This document shows positions 8,080-16,814 of a stretch of DNA of 30,568 bases, one piece after another. The notes beneath the pieces were generated by a model. The model did no database searches and had not been told where the DNA came from. It saw nothing but the letters and a program-made list of their open reading frames with translations. How positions within the stretch are numbered: the first letter of the stretch is position 1; every line of letters starts with the position of its first letter. The position numbers and the translations under genes are program-made. Origin of the DNA: DYJK01 sp964464825 (GTDB lineage Bacteria; Bacteroidota; Ignavibacteria; Ignavibacteriales; Melioribacteraceae); the NCBI GenBank assembly GCA_964464825.1, contig CAYXKL010000023.1, positions 1-30,568 on the forward strand. The letters are read 5' to 3'.

Positions 8080-9354
8080 TTAATTCTCTTCTTCCTCTTC
8101 TTTATCTTTTTCTACATTAGATTTATATTTTTCCATATCCAACTGGCCCTTTTCCAATTCCTTTTTTAATACATCATTTTCACGCTTACGCGATACTCTT
8201 TCTTTTAATGATGGAAGAATCTCTGCTTTAATAAGCATTATGATTTCTTTTTTTGCGACAGTTTTTTCATCATAACCGGTCAAATATCTTATACCCAAAA
8301 CCCACCATGGTAAATCTTTGAAGAATGGAATTCCTCTTCTAACAAAAGTTTCTTCGTTTACAAATAAACCACCAATAGCAGTTTCCTCACCATCAAGCAG
8401 TAAAACACTTGTAGTTGCTTCTGTTTTTCTAATTTCTGTACTAACTACATCCGGGAATGCTGAACTTCTTTCAACTCTAAGTTTAAGTAAAACATAATCG
8501 ATACCGTCTTCATTATAGATATATGGCGTAACTTGAATGATTGTACCGGTTGAATAAAATTTATCAATCAAATTGCCGGCAAAATCTCTCTCTTTAATAG
8601 AAAAATCAGAACCTACTTGAGTTCTGCCTTCAATTTTATTTCTCACTGTTACAGTTGGACGTGCAATAATTTCACCTAAATCTTCGGATTCAAAAAATCT
8701 AAACAGAGCAGTGGCATTACCAGTAAACTTACCCATTTCAAAATCTGATTCAGAAGTTAAATCGAATGCTGGAGGTTCTTGTAATACGGCAGCCGTAGTT
8801 GTTGAAGTAGATGATGATGATTGTTGCTGCTGTTCTTGAACACTTACTAATTTACCTCCAATTGAAAGTCCGCTGCGAGAAAGCAAAAACTCCCAGTTAA
8901 CCCCGTGTTCATTCATTTCAGAAACATTAGCTTCAAATAGCAATGCAGAGATTTTAACTTCTCTTTCATCAACTGAAGCATAAATATCATCAGCTAGTGC
9001 AGTTTTTGTATCATCTTTTCTTTTAATAACTATTGTTGACTCACCTTCTTCAACAATATAATTATTGTATTGTACTATAATAAATAATGCTTTTTTATAA
9101 TGAATATTCTCTAATTGAACACCGATCGGATTTGTATTTGCAACAGTTGAAAGTATTTTTTTGCCGGTAGTTTTTTCGCTCACCTTGCTAAGCACTTCAA
9201 CTGCTTGACTGAAAGGAATTGTTTCGGCAAGGGTTACCAATTCATTAGGATTAACAGCTCCTTGTAATTTTTGTTTGAGATCAAGCTGTCCATTTGCTGT
9301 AGCTGTTAGTCCAATTACTAATAGAAATAATATTAATCTTTTCATTTTATTCAC
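8080..9354 (-). CDS. Secretin, outer-membrane channel of the pilus system (PilQ/GspD-like)
   Basis: A 424-residue exported protein with a signal peptide of about 22 residues ending TANG-Q. A short STN/N0-like region covers about 48-112 and the secretin domain about 130-382, with the RPTV, VTP and GGL-type signatures (231-234, 275-277, 328-330). It should form the outer-membrane ring through which the pilus passes. At 424 residues it is much shorter than typical PilQ, with little room for extra periplasmic N-domains. Odd features are a Gln/Ser/Thr low-complexity run (172-188) inside the secretin domain and a charged tail (383-424) ending in acidic residues. The GTG at 9354 overlaps the upstream stop; the ATG at 9345 (fourth codon) is an alternative start. 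Confidence 0.85.
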   Translation of the reverse strand: MNKMKRLILFLLVIGLTATANGQLDLKQKLQGAVNPNELVTLAETIPFSQAVEVLSKVSEKTTGKKILSTVANTNPIGVQLENIHYKKALFIIVQYNNYIVEEGESTIVIKRKDDTKTALADDIYASVDEREVKISALLFEANVSEMNEHGVNWEFLLSRSGLSIGGKLVSVQEQQQQSSSSTSTTTAAVLQEPPAFDLTSESDFEMGKFTGNATALFRFFESEDLGEIIARPTVTVRNKIEGRTQVGSDFSIKERDFAGNLIDKFYSTGTIIQVTPYIYNEDGIDYVLLKLRVERSSAFPDVVSTEIRKTEATTSVLLLDGEETAIGGLFVNEETFVRRGIPFFKDLPWWVLGIRYLTGYDEKTVAKKEIIMLIKAEILPSLKERVSRKRENDVLKKELEKGQLDMEKYKSNVEKDKEEEEEN

Positions 9355-10232
9355 TCAGCTTTTTTTCTATCAAGTTGTAGTGTTATTGTTTCTATAACAC
9401 CGCCTTTGTTCAAAACAAAATTCACTTCGTTAGTTTGATAATTAATATTTGTTAAATATCCAAGATAAACCTGATCACCTTCCCAGAGTAAAAATGTACT
9501 GCCTTTTGCATCAGCTAAAAATGCACCATCAGGAATTAACGCAAGTAAAGTTGCTGTTTGAACATCTAACAATCCTTCTTTGTTTGGCGGTATTTCGTTT
9601 CTTATTAATGGATAAAAAATATCATATGCCGGATTAGGTTCAAGGGAATTTTCTGTGTATTCTTTGACATAAAACCGATTATCGTTAGAATAGTAAACTG
9701 AGACCTCAAATTTAAAATTAACTAAATAATGTGGCGTTCCATCTTCATCAACTTTAACATTGTTAGTTATATCTACTCCGGAAATCTTTTTCAAAAGTTT
9801 ACTCTCTTCTATTGCATAAATCAACCTATTCAAATCATTAAACTCTGCTATTCCATTTAGGGTGTAATGGTAAATATTAAAATTGGTAGTTACTTCCATT
9901 TCCTTGTATTCAATATTAACGTATGAAAGGGGGGAAAAGGAATAACTGATTTGATTTATAAAATCAAAGAAATCCGATTGAGGAAGATTATATGGAATAT
10001 TGTACTTTCTATTTGCAAGAATAGAATCAAGCTGTGCAACCTTATTTTTCAAAGATGTCAGCTGTAGATTAAGTTCATCAGTATCAAGCTGATATAATTT
10101 CAAATCTTTAATCTTTTGTTCTCTATCATCAATTTTACCTTTTAATAAAACATAATTATATAGACCACCGCCTATTATTATTCCTATTAGAATAACCAAG
10201 ATTATTATAGTATTTTTTACTTTACTGCTCAT
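9351..10232 (-). CDS. PilO-like inner-membrane alignment protein with PilP-like C-terminal domain
   Basis: A 293-residue protein. Residues 8-29 form one membrane anchor, 33-75 are heptad-like coiled coil and about 85-190 resemble the ferredoxin-like PilO/GspM periplasmic core. After a proline-rich linker (about 193-220), residues 222-290 form a small beta-rich domain containing LWEGDQVYLGYL. This resembles the PilP/GspC homology domain that contacts the secretin. Separate pilP is absent from the locus, so this gene may supply both roles. The ATG overlaps the stop of the PilM-PilN-like gene (ATGA) and its own stop overlaps the secretin start. The PilO assignment rests on topology and gene order; the PilP part is inference. 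Confidence 0.7.
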   Translation of the reverse strand: MSSKVKNTIIILVILIGIIIGGGLYNYVLLKGKIDDREQKIKDLKLYQLDTDELNLQLTSLKNKVAQLDSILANRKYNIPYNLPQSDFFDFINQISYSFSPLSYVNIEYKEMEVTTNFNIYHYTLNGIAEFNDLNRLIYAIEESKLLKKISGVDITNNVKVDEDGTPHYLVNFKFEVSVYYSNDNRFYVKEYTENSLEPNPAYDIFYPLIRNEIPPNKEGLLDVQTATLLALIPDGAFLADAKGSTFLLWEGDQVYLGYLTNINYQTNEVNFVLNKGGVIETITLQLDRKKAE

Positions 10233-11803
10233 TTAACCGTAAAGGAATCTTGTGAAATATTTTCTTCTTTTTCACCGAGTTTAAAGTTTATTGTATAAGC
10301 AAAAGCACTTTTCTCTCTTAATGGCTCATAATTAATAAAGTTCAACATTCCATCTTTACTAAACTGTGTAAACTCAGTTAAAACAGTTCTGGATAAAGCA
10401 TAACCATAAATTTTAACTTCTTCTTGATTGATTGATTCAAGTCTTGTCAGCCAAAAATTTCTTCTTCTTTCAATGAAGTCAGAAATTTTAGTAATCGATT
10501 TATTCCATATAGCGCTACCGGCAGCAGCAGAATCCAATATTGCTTCTGTGGCATCGAAACTATTAATTCTAGAATCGAGCGGTGCAATTTCTTCAACCAA
10601 TGCTTGATTTTGTATCTGGCGCTGTGTAAGCCGTTCTATTTCAAAATCGAGATCTTTTATCTCGCGATAACTTGATAAAATTTGAAAAGTGAAAAAGAAT
10701 GCTGCTCCAAACAAGAATGGTAATAATGCATAACTATGCCATCCGAATTGAAGAAACTTTTGATTCTCCTGAATATACCTTGGTAAGAAGTTAATGCCTA
10801 CATGTTCTTTGCTTAATTCATCAAAATATTCTGAAGCTGATGCAAGTGGAATAGCATATAATGCTAAATTTGAAATATCTTCTTCGGTAATCATAGAAGT
10901 ATCAAGACCTTCAAATTTCAATTCACTTACATTCGCTTCCGGGAAAGTACCGTAAAATGAAAGAATTAAATTTTCAGATCTGTCTTCGCCGCAAAGAATA
11001 ATATTATCAAGTTTAGGTATACCACCGTTTTCCATTTCTAAGAGTATCTTAGAAAAATAAACATCATAGGTGTGAAGATTTTTTGTGCCGATATCTAAAG
11101 TTGTACCTATATGTTTTAGTCTTTGACCTTCGAGGAAAATTAATTTACTATATTCTTTCCCGATATAAATAATTAAAGTATTATCCTCCGGGAAAAATTT
11201 GTAGGATTTGCTTATGTAATAAGCTAAAGATAATTCTGCTGTTTTTATTGTGGGAATTCTTAAGTAACGACGTTTGTTGTAATTTGCCAATAAATTAACA
11301 AGCTGAACACAAGGTATATCGCCCTCAATAAAAACACTTAACATTGCTTTATCATTAAGTTCAGTTACATCAACAGAATCTTCTTCAACTGCAATTCCTT
11401 TAACAGCCTGAATATCTGTAATTATAGATTGAAGTAATTTCTTTTTATTTTCATCACGTGGACCTTCGTATAAATGATAATTAACAACCGGTTCTGTGAT
11501 AATAGGAATGAATTGAAGATTATTTACTTTAAATCCATATAACGCACTTTGTAATTGTCCCACATCCGATGTGTCAACTGGTTCAGGTATTTCAGCAATT
11601 TCATCAAGTTTATCAAAAGAAATTTCTGATGGTGAATCGCTTTTGTTTATGTCTGATAAAAATTCTCTTTTGGAAGATGATTGTAAAGCTCTCGACATTG
11701 TCAATGAAGCAACACGATGTACTTTAACAACTCCCTTTTCTCTTGAAAGGACTGCTAATTTTGCATCGCTGCCTTCACAATATAGACAAACAATCGGCTT
11801 CAT
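10229..11803 (-). CDS. PilM-PilN fusion (GspL-like) pilus assembly protein
   Basis: A 524-residue inner-membrane protein. Residues 1-335 form a cytoplasmic region with a PilM/GspL-like actin fold (nucleotide-fold segments around 208-224 and 265-272). At 337-341 the sequence INFLP matches the start motif of PilN (usually INLLP). A single membrane helix follows (about 357-376), then a coiled coil and a periplasmic PilN-like domain (about 380-505). The two proteins, separate in Pseudomonas and Thermus, are therefore one chain, as in GspL of type II secretion. It should link the ATPase and platform side to the PilO and secretin side. Its ATG abuts the stop of the PilT-like gene and its end overlaps the PilO-like start. 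Confidence 0.78.
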   Translation of the reverse strand: MKPIVCLYCEGSDAKLAVLSREKGVVKVHRVASLTMSRALQSSSKREFLSDINKSDSPSEISFDKLDEIAEIPEPVDTSDVGQLQSALYGFKVNNLQFIPIITEPVVNYHLYEGPRDENKKKLLQSIITDIQAVKGIAVEEDSVDVTELNDKAMLSVFIEGDIPCVQLVNLLANYNKRRYLRIPTIKTAELSLAYYISKSYKFFPEDNTLIIYIGKEYSKLIFLEGQRLKHIGTTLDIGTKNLHTYDVYFSKILLEMENGGIPKLDNIILCGEDRSENLILSFYGTFPEANVSELKFEGLDTSMITEEDISNLALYAIPLASASEYFDELSKEHVGINFLPRYIQENQKFLQFGWHSYALLPFLFGAAFFFTFQILSSYREIKDLDFEIERLTQRQIQNQALVEEIAPLDSRINSFDATEAILDSAAAGSAIWNKSITKISDFIERRRNFWLTRLESINQEEVKIYGYALSRTVLTEFTQFSKDGMLNFINYEPLREKSAFAYTINFKLGEKEENISQDSFTVK

Positions 11804-13030
11804 TTAAACTGCCTTCATTAACTGCATAATTCTAGTTTTATTATTTGCATAAGCAATTGCATTTTCTTTAGAAATCTTCCTTTCTGTGAATAAACGTAAC
11901 AAATCTTGTTCCATAGTTACCATTCCTTGAGGTCCGCCTTGATTAATCATCATATAAATTTCGCTGGTATTATTATTTTTAATTGCTGCTTTTACGCTTG
12001 GAGTAACTAATAAAACTTCTTTTGCCAATACCCTCTTCCCGTCCAAACTGGGAATTAATTTTTGGGATACAACAGATATCAAAACATCTGCCAAGCGGTT
12101 TCGTACTCGATCTTGCTCAACCGGATTTACTTCTGCAATAATACGGTCTATTGATTCAACCGCAGATGAAGTATGCAATGTAGAAAATACCTTATGACCG
12201 GTATCTGTTACTTCCAAAGAAGCCATAATTGTATCAGGATCACGCATTTCTCCTATTACAATTATATCTGGGTCCTGGCGTAAAGATTGAATAACCCCCT
12301 CTTTAAAAGATAACACATCTTTTCCTACTTCTCTGTGTTTTATTATAGAAATTTTGGAAGTATGAACATACTCTATTGGAGATGCTATTATTACAATATG
12401 GCAAGGATCAAATTGATTATGATAATCTATAATTGCGTCGAGTGTTGTAGATTTACCGGAACCGGTAATACCTGTAATTAATGATAAACCAAATTTGATG
12501 TAATTATGGCTCATCATTTTTACAGCTAATGGATGAAAATCCAATGAATCAATTGATCTGATATTTGCTTGTATAGATCTCATATTCAATGCTAAAGTAT
12601 CCAAATCAAAATATGCATCTGCACGAAATCTTACATGAGAGTTTTGTTTGGCATAATAAAATGAATAACTGAAATCTAAATTTCTATTTTCTAAAAGGTA
12701 TGCTGCTTGATTTTTATTAAGAAGACTTACAATTAAAACTGCTGCCTGATCTTCTGTTAACTGCGGTAATTCTTTAACTCTCTCTTTTTTACCAAAAATC
12801 CTGAACCAAATAAATCCTTGTGTGCCGTATCCTCCAATTTCAATATCGGAAGCATGTTTTTCAATCATTAATGATAAAATCAAATTGGCAAGATTAATAA
12901 TTTGCATTTTAGATTCGACTGGAATATGATCTATATTTTCAGCAATAAATCGAACCCGTTCTGGACCTAAAACTGTCGGAGGTATGTGCTGTGCGAAAGT
13001 GCTTATGATCTGTTTAGCTTCTTCGATCAT
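11804..13030 (-). CDS. pilT: PilT-like pilus retraction ATPase
   Basis: Cytoplasmic hexameric ATPase of the PilT/PilU branch, expected to power pilus disassembly. Numbering from the TTG at 13033, it shows Walker A GITGSGKS (188-195), Walker B IIVIGEMRD (257-265), the His box (H280, H287) and the PilT-type tail with a QGGPQGM motif (365-371). The acidic 'EDPIE' box is degenerate: it reads ASPIE (218-222), so the first Glu and Asp are lost, whereas the neighbouring PilB keeps EDPVE. The protein is about 60 residues longer than typical PilT, mostly at the N-terminus. I chose the ATG at 13030 over the TTG one codon upstream. The gene lies 96 bases below pilB and its stop abuts the next ATG. PilU-like function is an alternative. 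Confidence 0.85.
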   Translation of the reverse strand: MIEEAKQIISTFAQHIPPTVLGPERVRFIAENIDHIPVESKMQIINLANLILSLMIEKHASDIEIGGYGTQGFIWFRIFGKKERVKELPQLTEDQAAVLIVSLLNKNQAAYLLENRNLDFSYSFYYAKQNSHVRFRADAYFDLDTLALNMRSIQANIRSIDSLDFHPLAVKMMSHNYIKFGLSLITGITGSGKSTTLDAIIDYHNQFDPCHIVIIASPIEYVHTSKISIIKHREVGKDVLSFKEGVIQSLRQDPDIIVIGEMRDPDTIMASLEVTDTGHKVFSTLHTSSAVESIDRIIAEVNPVEQDRVRNRLADVLISVVSQKLIPSLDGKRVLAKEVLLVTPSVKAAIKNNNTSEIYMMINQGGPQGMVTMEQDLLRLFTERKISKENAIAYANNKTRIMQLMKAV

Positions 13031-13126
13031 CAATGGTTACCGTATTACTGTGTAAATTGGGATTATGTCTTTTTCTTAAAGCAATATAACAAAAAGAAAT
13101 ATGAATCACTCCGTATGTAAAACTGT

Positions 13127-14914
13127 TTAATCCTCCATTGTGGCACCAATTACTTCTTGAATTGAAGTTAAACCAAGTTTCACTTTTTCGAAACCGGAAT
13201 CTCTTAAACTAACAGTACCATCTTTTCTAGCTTGCTCTCTAACTGCTTCTTCATCTACTTCTTCACCCGAACGGACAATAATTCTTCTAATTTCTCTTGT
13301 GAAATAGAGAGCTTCATGAATTGCCATTCTTCCTTTATAACCAGTATGGTTACATTTGTCGCAGCCGACCGCTTCATAAATATCATGTCCAGCCCAATCT
13401 TTAATATCTAAACCGGCATTATTAATATGCTCTTCTAAGTTTACAACTTTTTTCTTGCAGTTTTCACAAAGTTTTCTAATAAGACGTTGTGCAACAATAA
13501 TATTAATAGCATAGGCAATTAAAAATGGTTCAACACCCATTTTGTAAAGACGTGCAACAGCACTTGGTGCATCGTTTGTGTGCAATGTTGAAAAAGTTAA
13601 GTGACCGGTGTTAGCTAATTTAATTGCGGTCTCCGCTGTTTCTTTATCGCGCATCTCACCAACCAGAACAATATCGGGATCATGTCTTAAAATAGATCTG
13701 ATAGCTTGTTCAAAATTCATCTTATAGCCAATCTTTAATTGACGCGCTCCTTCAATAACATATTCAACCGGGTCTTCTACTGTTAAAACATTTTTTGTGG
13801 GATTAATAACCTGATACAAAGCAGCTATTAATGTTGTACTCTTTCCACTTCCAGTAGGACCGGTTAAAATAATCATTCCCTGGGGTTGACTAATTGCTTT
13901 TACAAATGCTTTATTGGCGTAACCGGTAAGTCCCAGCTTACTTAAGTCTTTAATTACTTTTCTATCATCAAGAATTCTTATTACAACACTTTCAAATTTA
14001 TTTTTCAATTCCGTACCAACGGTAGGAAGTACTGATACTCTGAATCTAATAATATGACCATCAATTTCTCTTTGAATAAACCCATCTTGTGCGCGTTCTC
14101 TTTCAAAACGATCCATTCCTTTTGACCTATCCTTAACAACCGCCATAATAGCTTCCGGCATAGTGGCTTCTTGAACATGCCAGAGTTGTAGCTTTCCATC
14201 TAGTCTAAAATGAATTTCTGTTTTGTTGCCGCTTCTTGGAATTATATGAATATCACTAACACCTTTACGTACACCTTCAACCAAAGCTGCTTCAATTAAA
14301 TTTATTAAAGCACTTTTATTTATTTCGGCATCCAGTTCTTCTTCATTAATACTCGCATCATCTTCAATGATATGCATTTCCTCGCCGGAATCTTCTATCA
14401 TTTTGAGGTATTCATTTTCTGAAGACACAAGCAAGCTGATCAGTTTTTCATAATCTTTTTTTCTTAAATAATTTATCTCGTATTTTTTTGCATTTAATGT
14501 ATAAGCAATTTTTGCTAATGATCTATCTGTAGGATCGGTTGCCGCTAAAATTAATTTGTCTCTTACCTTATCATCATATTTATATGGTATTACTTTGTGT
14601 TCAATCAGCATCTTGCTAACATCTTTACCTTGCTTATTCATCAAATTCTTGATTTCATTTAAGCGTTCTTCAGATAATTCTTCGGGATGAATATTTAATT
14701 CTTTGAAAGCATAAAGAACTGCAACTTCTCTGAAAATTATATCATGATCAAATCCGAATTCGTCGACTAAAATTTGAGCAAGGTTCCTTTTCAATTTTAA
14801 TAGATCGGCATCTTTAATTTTTAGTGCTTGTTCTAAAATTTTAGAATCAATTATTCCCTTTTTTAACAAGAGATAACCGATTTTATCTGCCATTTCTAGA
14901 TGTGTTTCTAACAT
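13127..14914 (-). CDS. pilB: PilB/GspE-type pilus extension ATPase
   Basis: A 595-residue cytoplasmic assembly ATPase that powers pilin polymerisation. The N-terminal MshEN-like region (about 8-160) precedes a linker and the N2 domain (about 200-320). The ATPase core has Walker A GPTGSGKS (352-359), acidic box EDPVE (380-384), Walker B DIVLVGEMRD (414-423, E420) and the His box (H438, H445). A zinc-binding pair CxxC (C483, C486) and CxxC (C518, C521) is present, as in PilB and GspE. AGGA precedes the ATG at a good distance. Length and motif set are normal for PilB. It follows pilC by 19 bases. GspE of type II secretion is the alternative; the neighbouring pilT-like gene favours the pilus. Confidence 0.92.
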   Translation of the reverse strand: MLETHLEMADKIGYLLLKKGIIDSKILEQALKIKDADLLKLKRNLAQILVDEFGFDHDIIFREVAVLYAFKELNIHPEELSEERLNEIKNLMNKQGKDVSKMLIEHKVIPYKYDDKVRDKLILAATDPTDRSLAKIAYTLNAKKYEINYLRKKDYEKLISLLVSSENEYLKMIEDSGEEMHIIEDDASINEEELDAEINKSALINLIEAALVEGVRKGVSDIHIIPRSGNKTEIHFRLDGKLQLWHVQEATMPEAIMAVVKDRSKGMDRFERERAQDGFIQREIDGHIIRFRVSVLPTVGTELKNKFESVVIRILDDRKVIKDLSKLGLTGYANKAFVKAISQPQGMIILTGPTGSGKSTTLIAALYQVINPTKNVLTVEDPVEYVIEGARQLKIGYKMNFEQAIRSILRHDPDIVLVGEMRDKETAETAIKLANTGHLTFSTLHTNDAPSAVARLYKMGVEPFLIAYAINIIVAQRLIRKLCENCKKKVVNLEEHINNAGLDIKDWAGHDIYEAVGCDKCNHTGYKGRMAIHEALYFTREIRRIIVRSGEEVDEEAVREQARKDGTVSLRDSGFEKVKLGLTSIQEVIGATMED

Positions 14915-14933
14915 AAAAAATCCTACTTAACTT

Positions 14934-16274
14934 TTACATAACCGGTGATTTTGGACTTATTGTTGCTGTTTCAGCTGATATTAATGTTAAGCCGATCATT
15001 ACAATCATAATAATCATAGCAATAATAACTTGAATTAATTCAATTACATTTTTAAGGCGGAAAACAGTTTCACTTTCATAGTAATTTGCTAATTGCAATG
15101 CAGTATTTTTAACTGTACCGGTTTCTTCGCCCGAATGAAATCTTGATAATGCAGTTTCAGTAAATACACCGCTTGCTTCAAAAGATTCTGTTATTCCCGC
15201 ACCTTTTTTAATCATTAGTGGTATTGCTATCTGTTTAATTTGTTGTTCAAAATATGCATTACCTGTTGCTTCAGCAGCAATTTTTATTGGTTCAATACTT
15301 TCAGCCGACCCGCTGTACAAAGTATAAAAAACCCGGCAAAAAACTTCAATCAATGTTTTATGAATTAAAGAACCAATAACCGGCATCTTTAAGATTATAC
15401 GGTCAAAAAAGATTTTCCCAGATTTAGTTTTAGAATATTGCCATAAAACAATTGGAGGAATAATTAAAAAAGCTAATACCAGCCAAATATTACCAATTAA
15501 AAAATCGCTAAATGTTAACGTAGCTGCAGTCAATGGCGGAAGATCAATATCAAATTTTACAAATAATTTTGCTGTCTCCGGAAAAATATAGCCCACATAA
15601 AATATAACAGCTAAGAAAAGTATAAAAATAGTTACTAATGGTGTGATTAGAGCACTTTTCAAATTTTTTCTAAATTCTTGTTGTCTTTCTAAAAATTTAG
15701 CAGTGGCTTTATAAATTTCTGCCATGTTACCGCTTTTTGAAGCAAGGCCTAACATATAAGCAGTAAATTTTCCAAATACAGATTGATATCTCAAAAAAGT
15801 TGTTTCGCTATCGGCGCCTTTTTTTAATTCATTGTTGATCTGTTTTAGTGTTTCTTTAAGAGTTTTATTCTGAATATCATTAATAAGTAAAGTAAGAATT
15901 TCACTGTATGGAAGTTTTTGTTCAAGAAGTTCTGCACTTATTTTTACATAAGATACAATATCTTGCTGAGGAGGTTTAAAATTAAAATCAATTAATTTTC
16001 TGTTTACAGAAATAACTTCATAGCCAAGTTTCCTTAGAGCGTTTACAACTTCCTCTTTGTTAAACGCTTTCTGTTCGCCAGTAATTGGTTTTTCTTTACC
16101 TCTCTTGATTTTGTAAATGTAAGCACTCTTTTTTTCAATCGATCTGATTTTTAGTTGATGGCGTTCGGCAAGTTTACTAATCTTTAATTTAGCTTCTTTA
16201 TAAGTTGGCTCACTTAAACTACCCGAAATTGTTTGCCCATTTGGTTTGAAAGCATTAAATCTGACTTCAATCAT
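14934..16274 (-). CDS. pilC: PilC/GspF-type inner-membrane platform protein
   Basis: A 446-residue polytopic protein on which the ATPases act. An N-terminal soluble extension (about 1-100) precedes two GspF repeats (about 105-230 and 305-430). Membrane helices are visible at 207-230, 258-280 and 412-434. Each repeat carries the family's helical bundle with glycine/glutamate motifs, for example SGNMAE (181-186) and SGEETG (381-386). It lies first after the strong terminator that follows the pilins and 19 bases before pilB. The N-terminal extension makes it somewhat longer than typical PilC (about 400 residues). Confidence 0.9.
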   Translation of the reverse strand: MIEVRFNAFKPNGQTISGSLSEPTYKEAKLKISKLAERHQLKIRSIEKKSAYIYKIKRGKEKPITGEQKAFNKEEVVNALRKLGYEVISVNRKLIDFNFKPPQQDIVSYVKISAELLEQKLPYSEILTLLINDIQNKTLKETLKQINNELKKGADSETTFLRYQSVFGKFTAYMLGLASKSGNMAEIYKATAKFLERQQEFRKNLKSALITPLVTIFILFLAVIFYVGYIFPETAKLFVKFDIDLPPLTAATLTFSDFLIGNIWLVLAFLIIPPIVLWQYSKTKSGKIFFDRIILKMPVIGSLIHKTLIEVFCRVFYTLYSGSAESIEPIKIAAEATGNAYFEQQIKQIAIPLMIKKGAGITESFEASGVFTETALSRFHSGEETGTVKNTALQLANYYESETVFRLKNVIELIQVIIAMIIMIVMIGLTLISAETATISPKSPVM

Positions 16275-16289
16275 TGTGCTTTACCCTTT

Positions 16290-16328
16290 TAAAAAAAGAA
16301 GGCTGATAAAATACATTTATCAGCCTTC
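16290..16328 (-). terminator. Strong intrinsic terminator between pilin genes and pilC
   Basis: Arms 16298-16310 and 16316-16328 form a perfect 13-bp stem with a 5-base loop. On the minus strand a run of seven U follows at once (complement of A 16291-16297). It lies between the second pilin stop and the pilC start, so it should end most pilin transcripts and pass a fraction on to pilC and the machinery genes. Confidence 0.85.
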
Positions 16329-16360
16329 AATTTAAGAAAAATCAATTAAAAAGAATAAAA

Positions 16361-16747
16361 CTAATTATTTATTGTGGTCGATGTTATAGCGTTAGGTCCC
16401 ACTACCATTGTTACTTGTACATCACTTGTACCATTATTACCAGTTTCTGTACCAACACCAACTAAAGTAACAGATTGTGCGGCAACTGTTGCTGTGTAAG
16501 TACCATTACCGGTAGTATCAAGCTGTCCAGGGATTGTCCATCCGGTGAATGTATTTCCTCCACCGCCAAGAGCAGTTGGTTTTCTGTAATACTGTTGTGC
16601 TAGAGATGCTAAATTTGTACAATCTGCAATAACTGCATCTCTGTTAGCTTGTGTACTGCTTGCTGTAAATACATTAATACCTACTACAACAGCGATACCA
16701 ACAATGATAACGCCCAATACGATAAGAAGAAGTTGTTGCTGTCCCAT
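16361..16747 (-). CDS. Atypical type IV pilin-like protein (second of pair)
   Basis: A 128-residue protein: Met-Gly, then a hydrophobic helix (about 3-27) starting QQQLLL, then a soluble region with LASLAQ (47-52) and a tyrosine-rich, glycine-rich segment leading to GWTIP (69-73). The build matches a type IV pilin, with an N-terminal helix and a small beta-rich head. The leader, if cut after Gly2, would be two residues only, and Leu replaces the usual Glu at mature position 5. It has a single cysteine (C43), so no pilin disulfide. TAGGAG precedes the ATG. It is a clear tandem paralogue of the gene at 16815-17195 and sits directly upstream of pilC. Which of the two is the major subunit cannot be told. 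Confidence 0.8.
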   Translation of the reverse strand: MGQQQLLLIVLGVIIVGIAVVVGINVFTASSTQANRDAVIADCTNLASLAQQYYRKPTALGGGGNTFTGWTIPGQLDTTGNGTYTATVAAQSVTLVGVGTETGNNGTSDVQVTMVVGPNAITSTTINN

Positions 16748-16814
16748 AAATACTCCTATTAGAAGTTAATTGATAATTAATTAATAAATATGATTATAGG
16801 TAATTGATCCTTGA

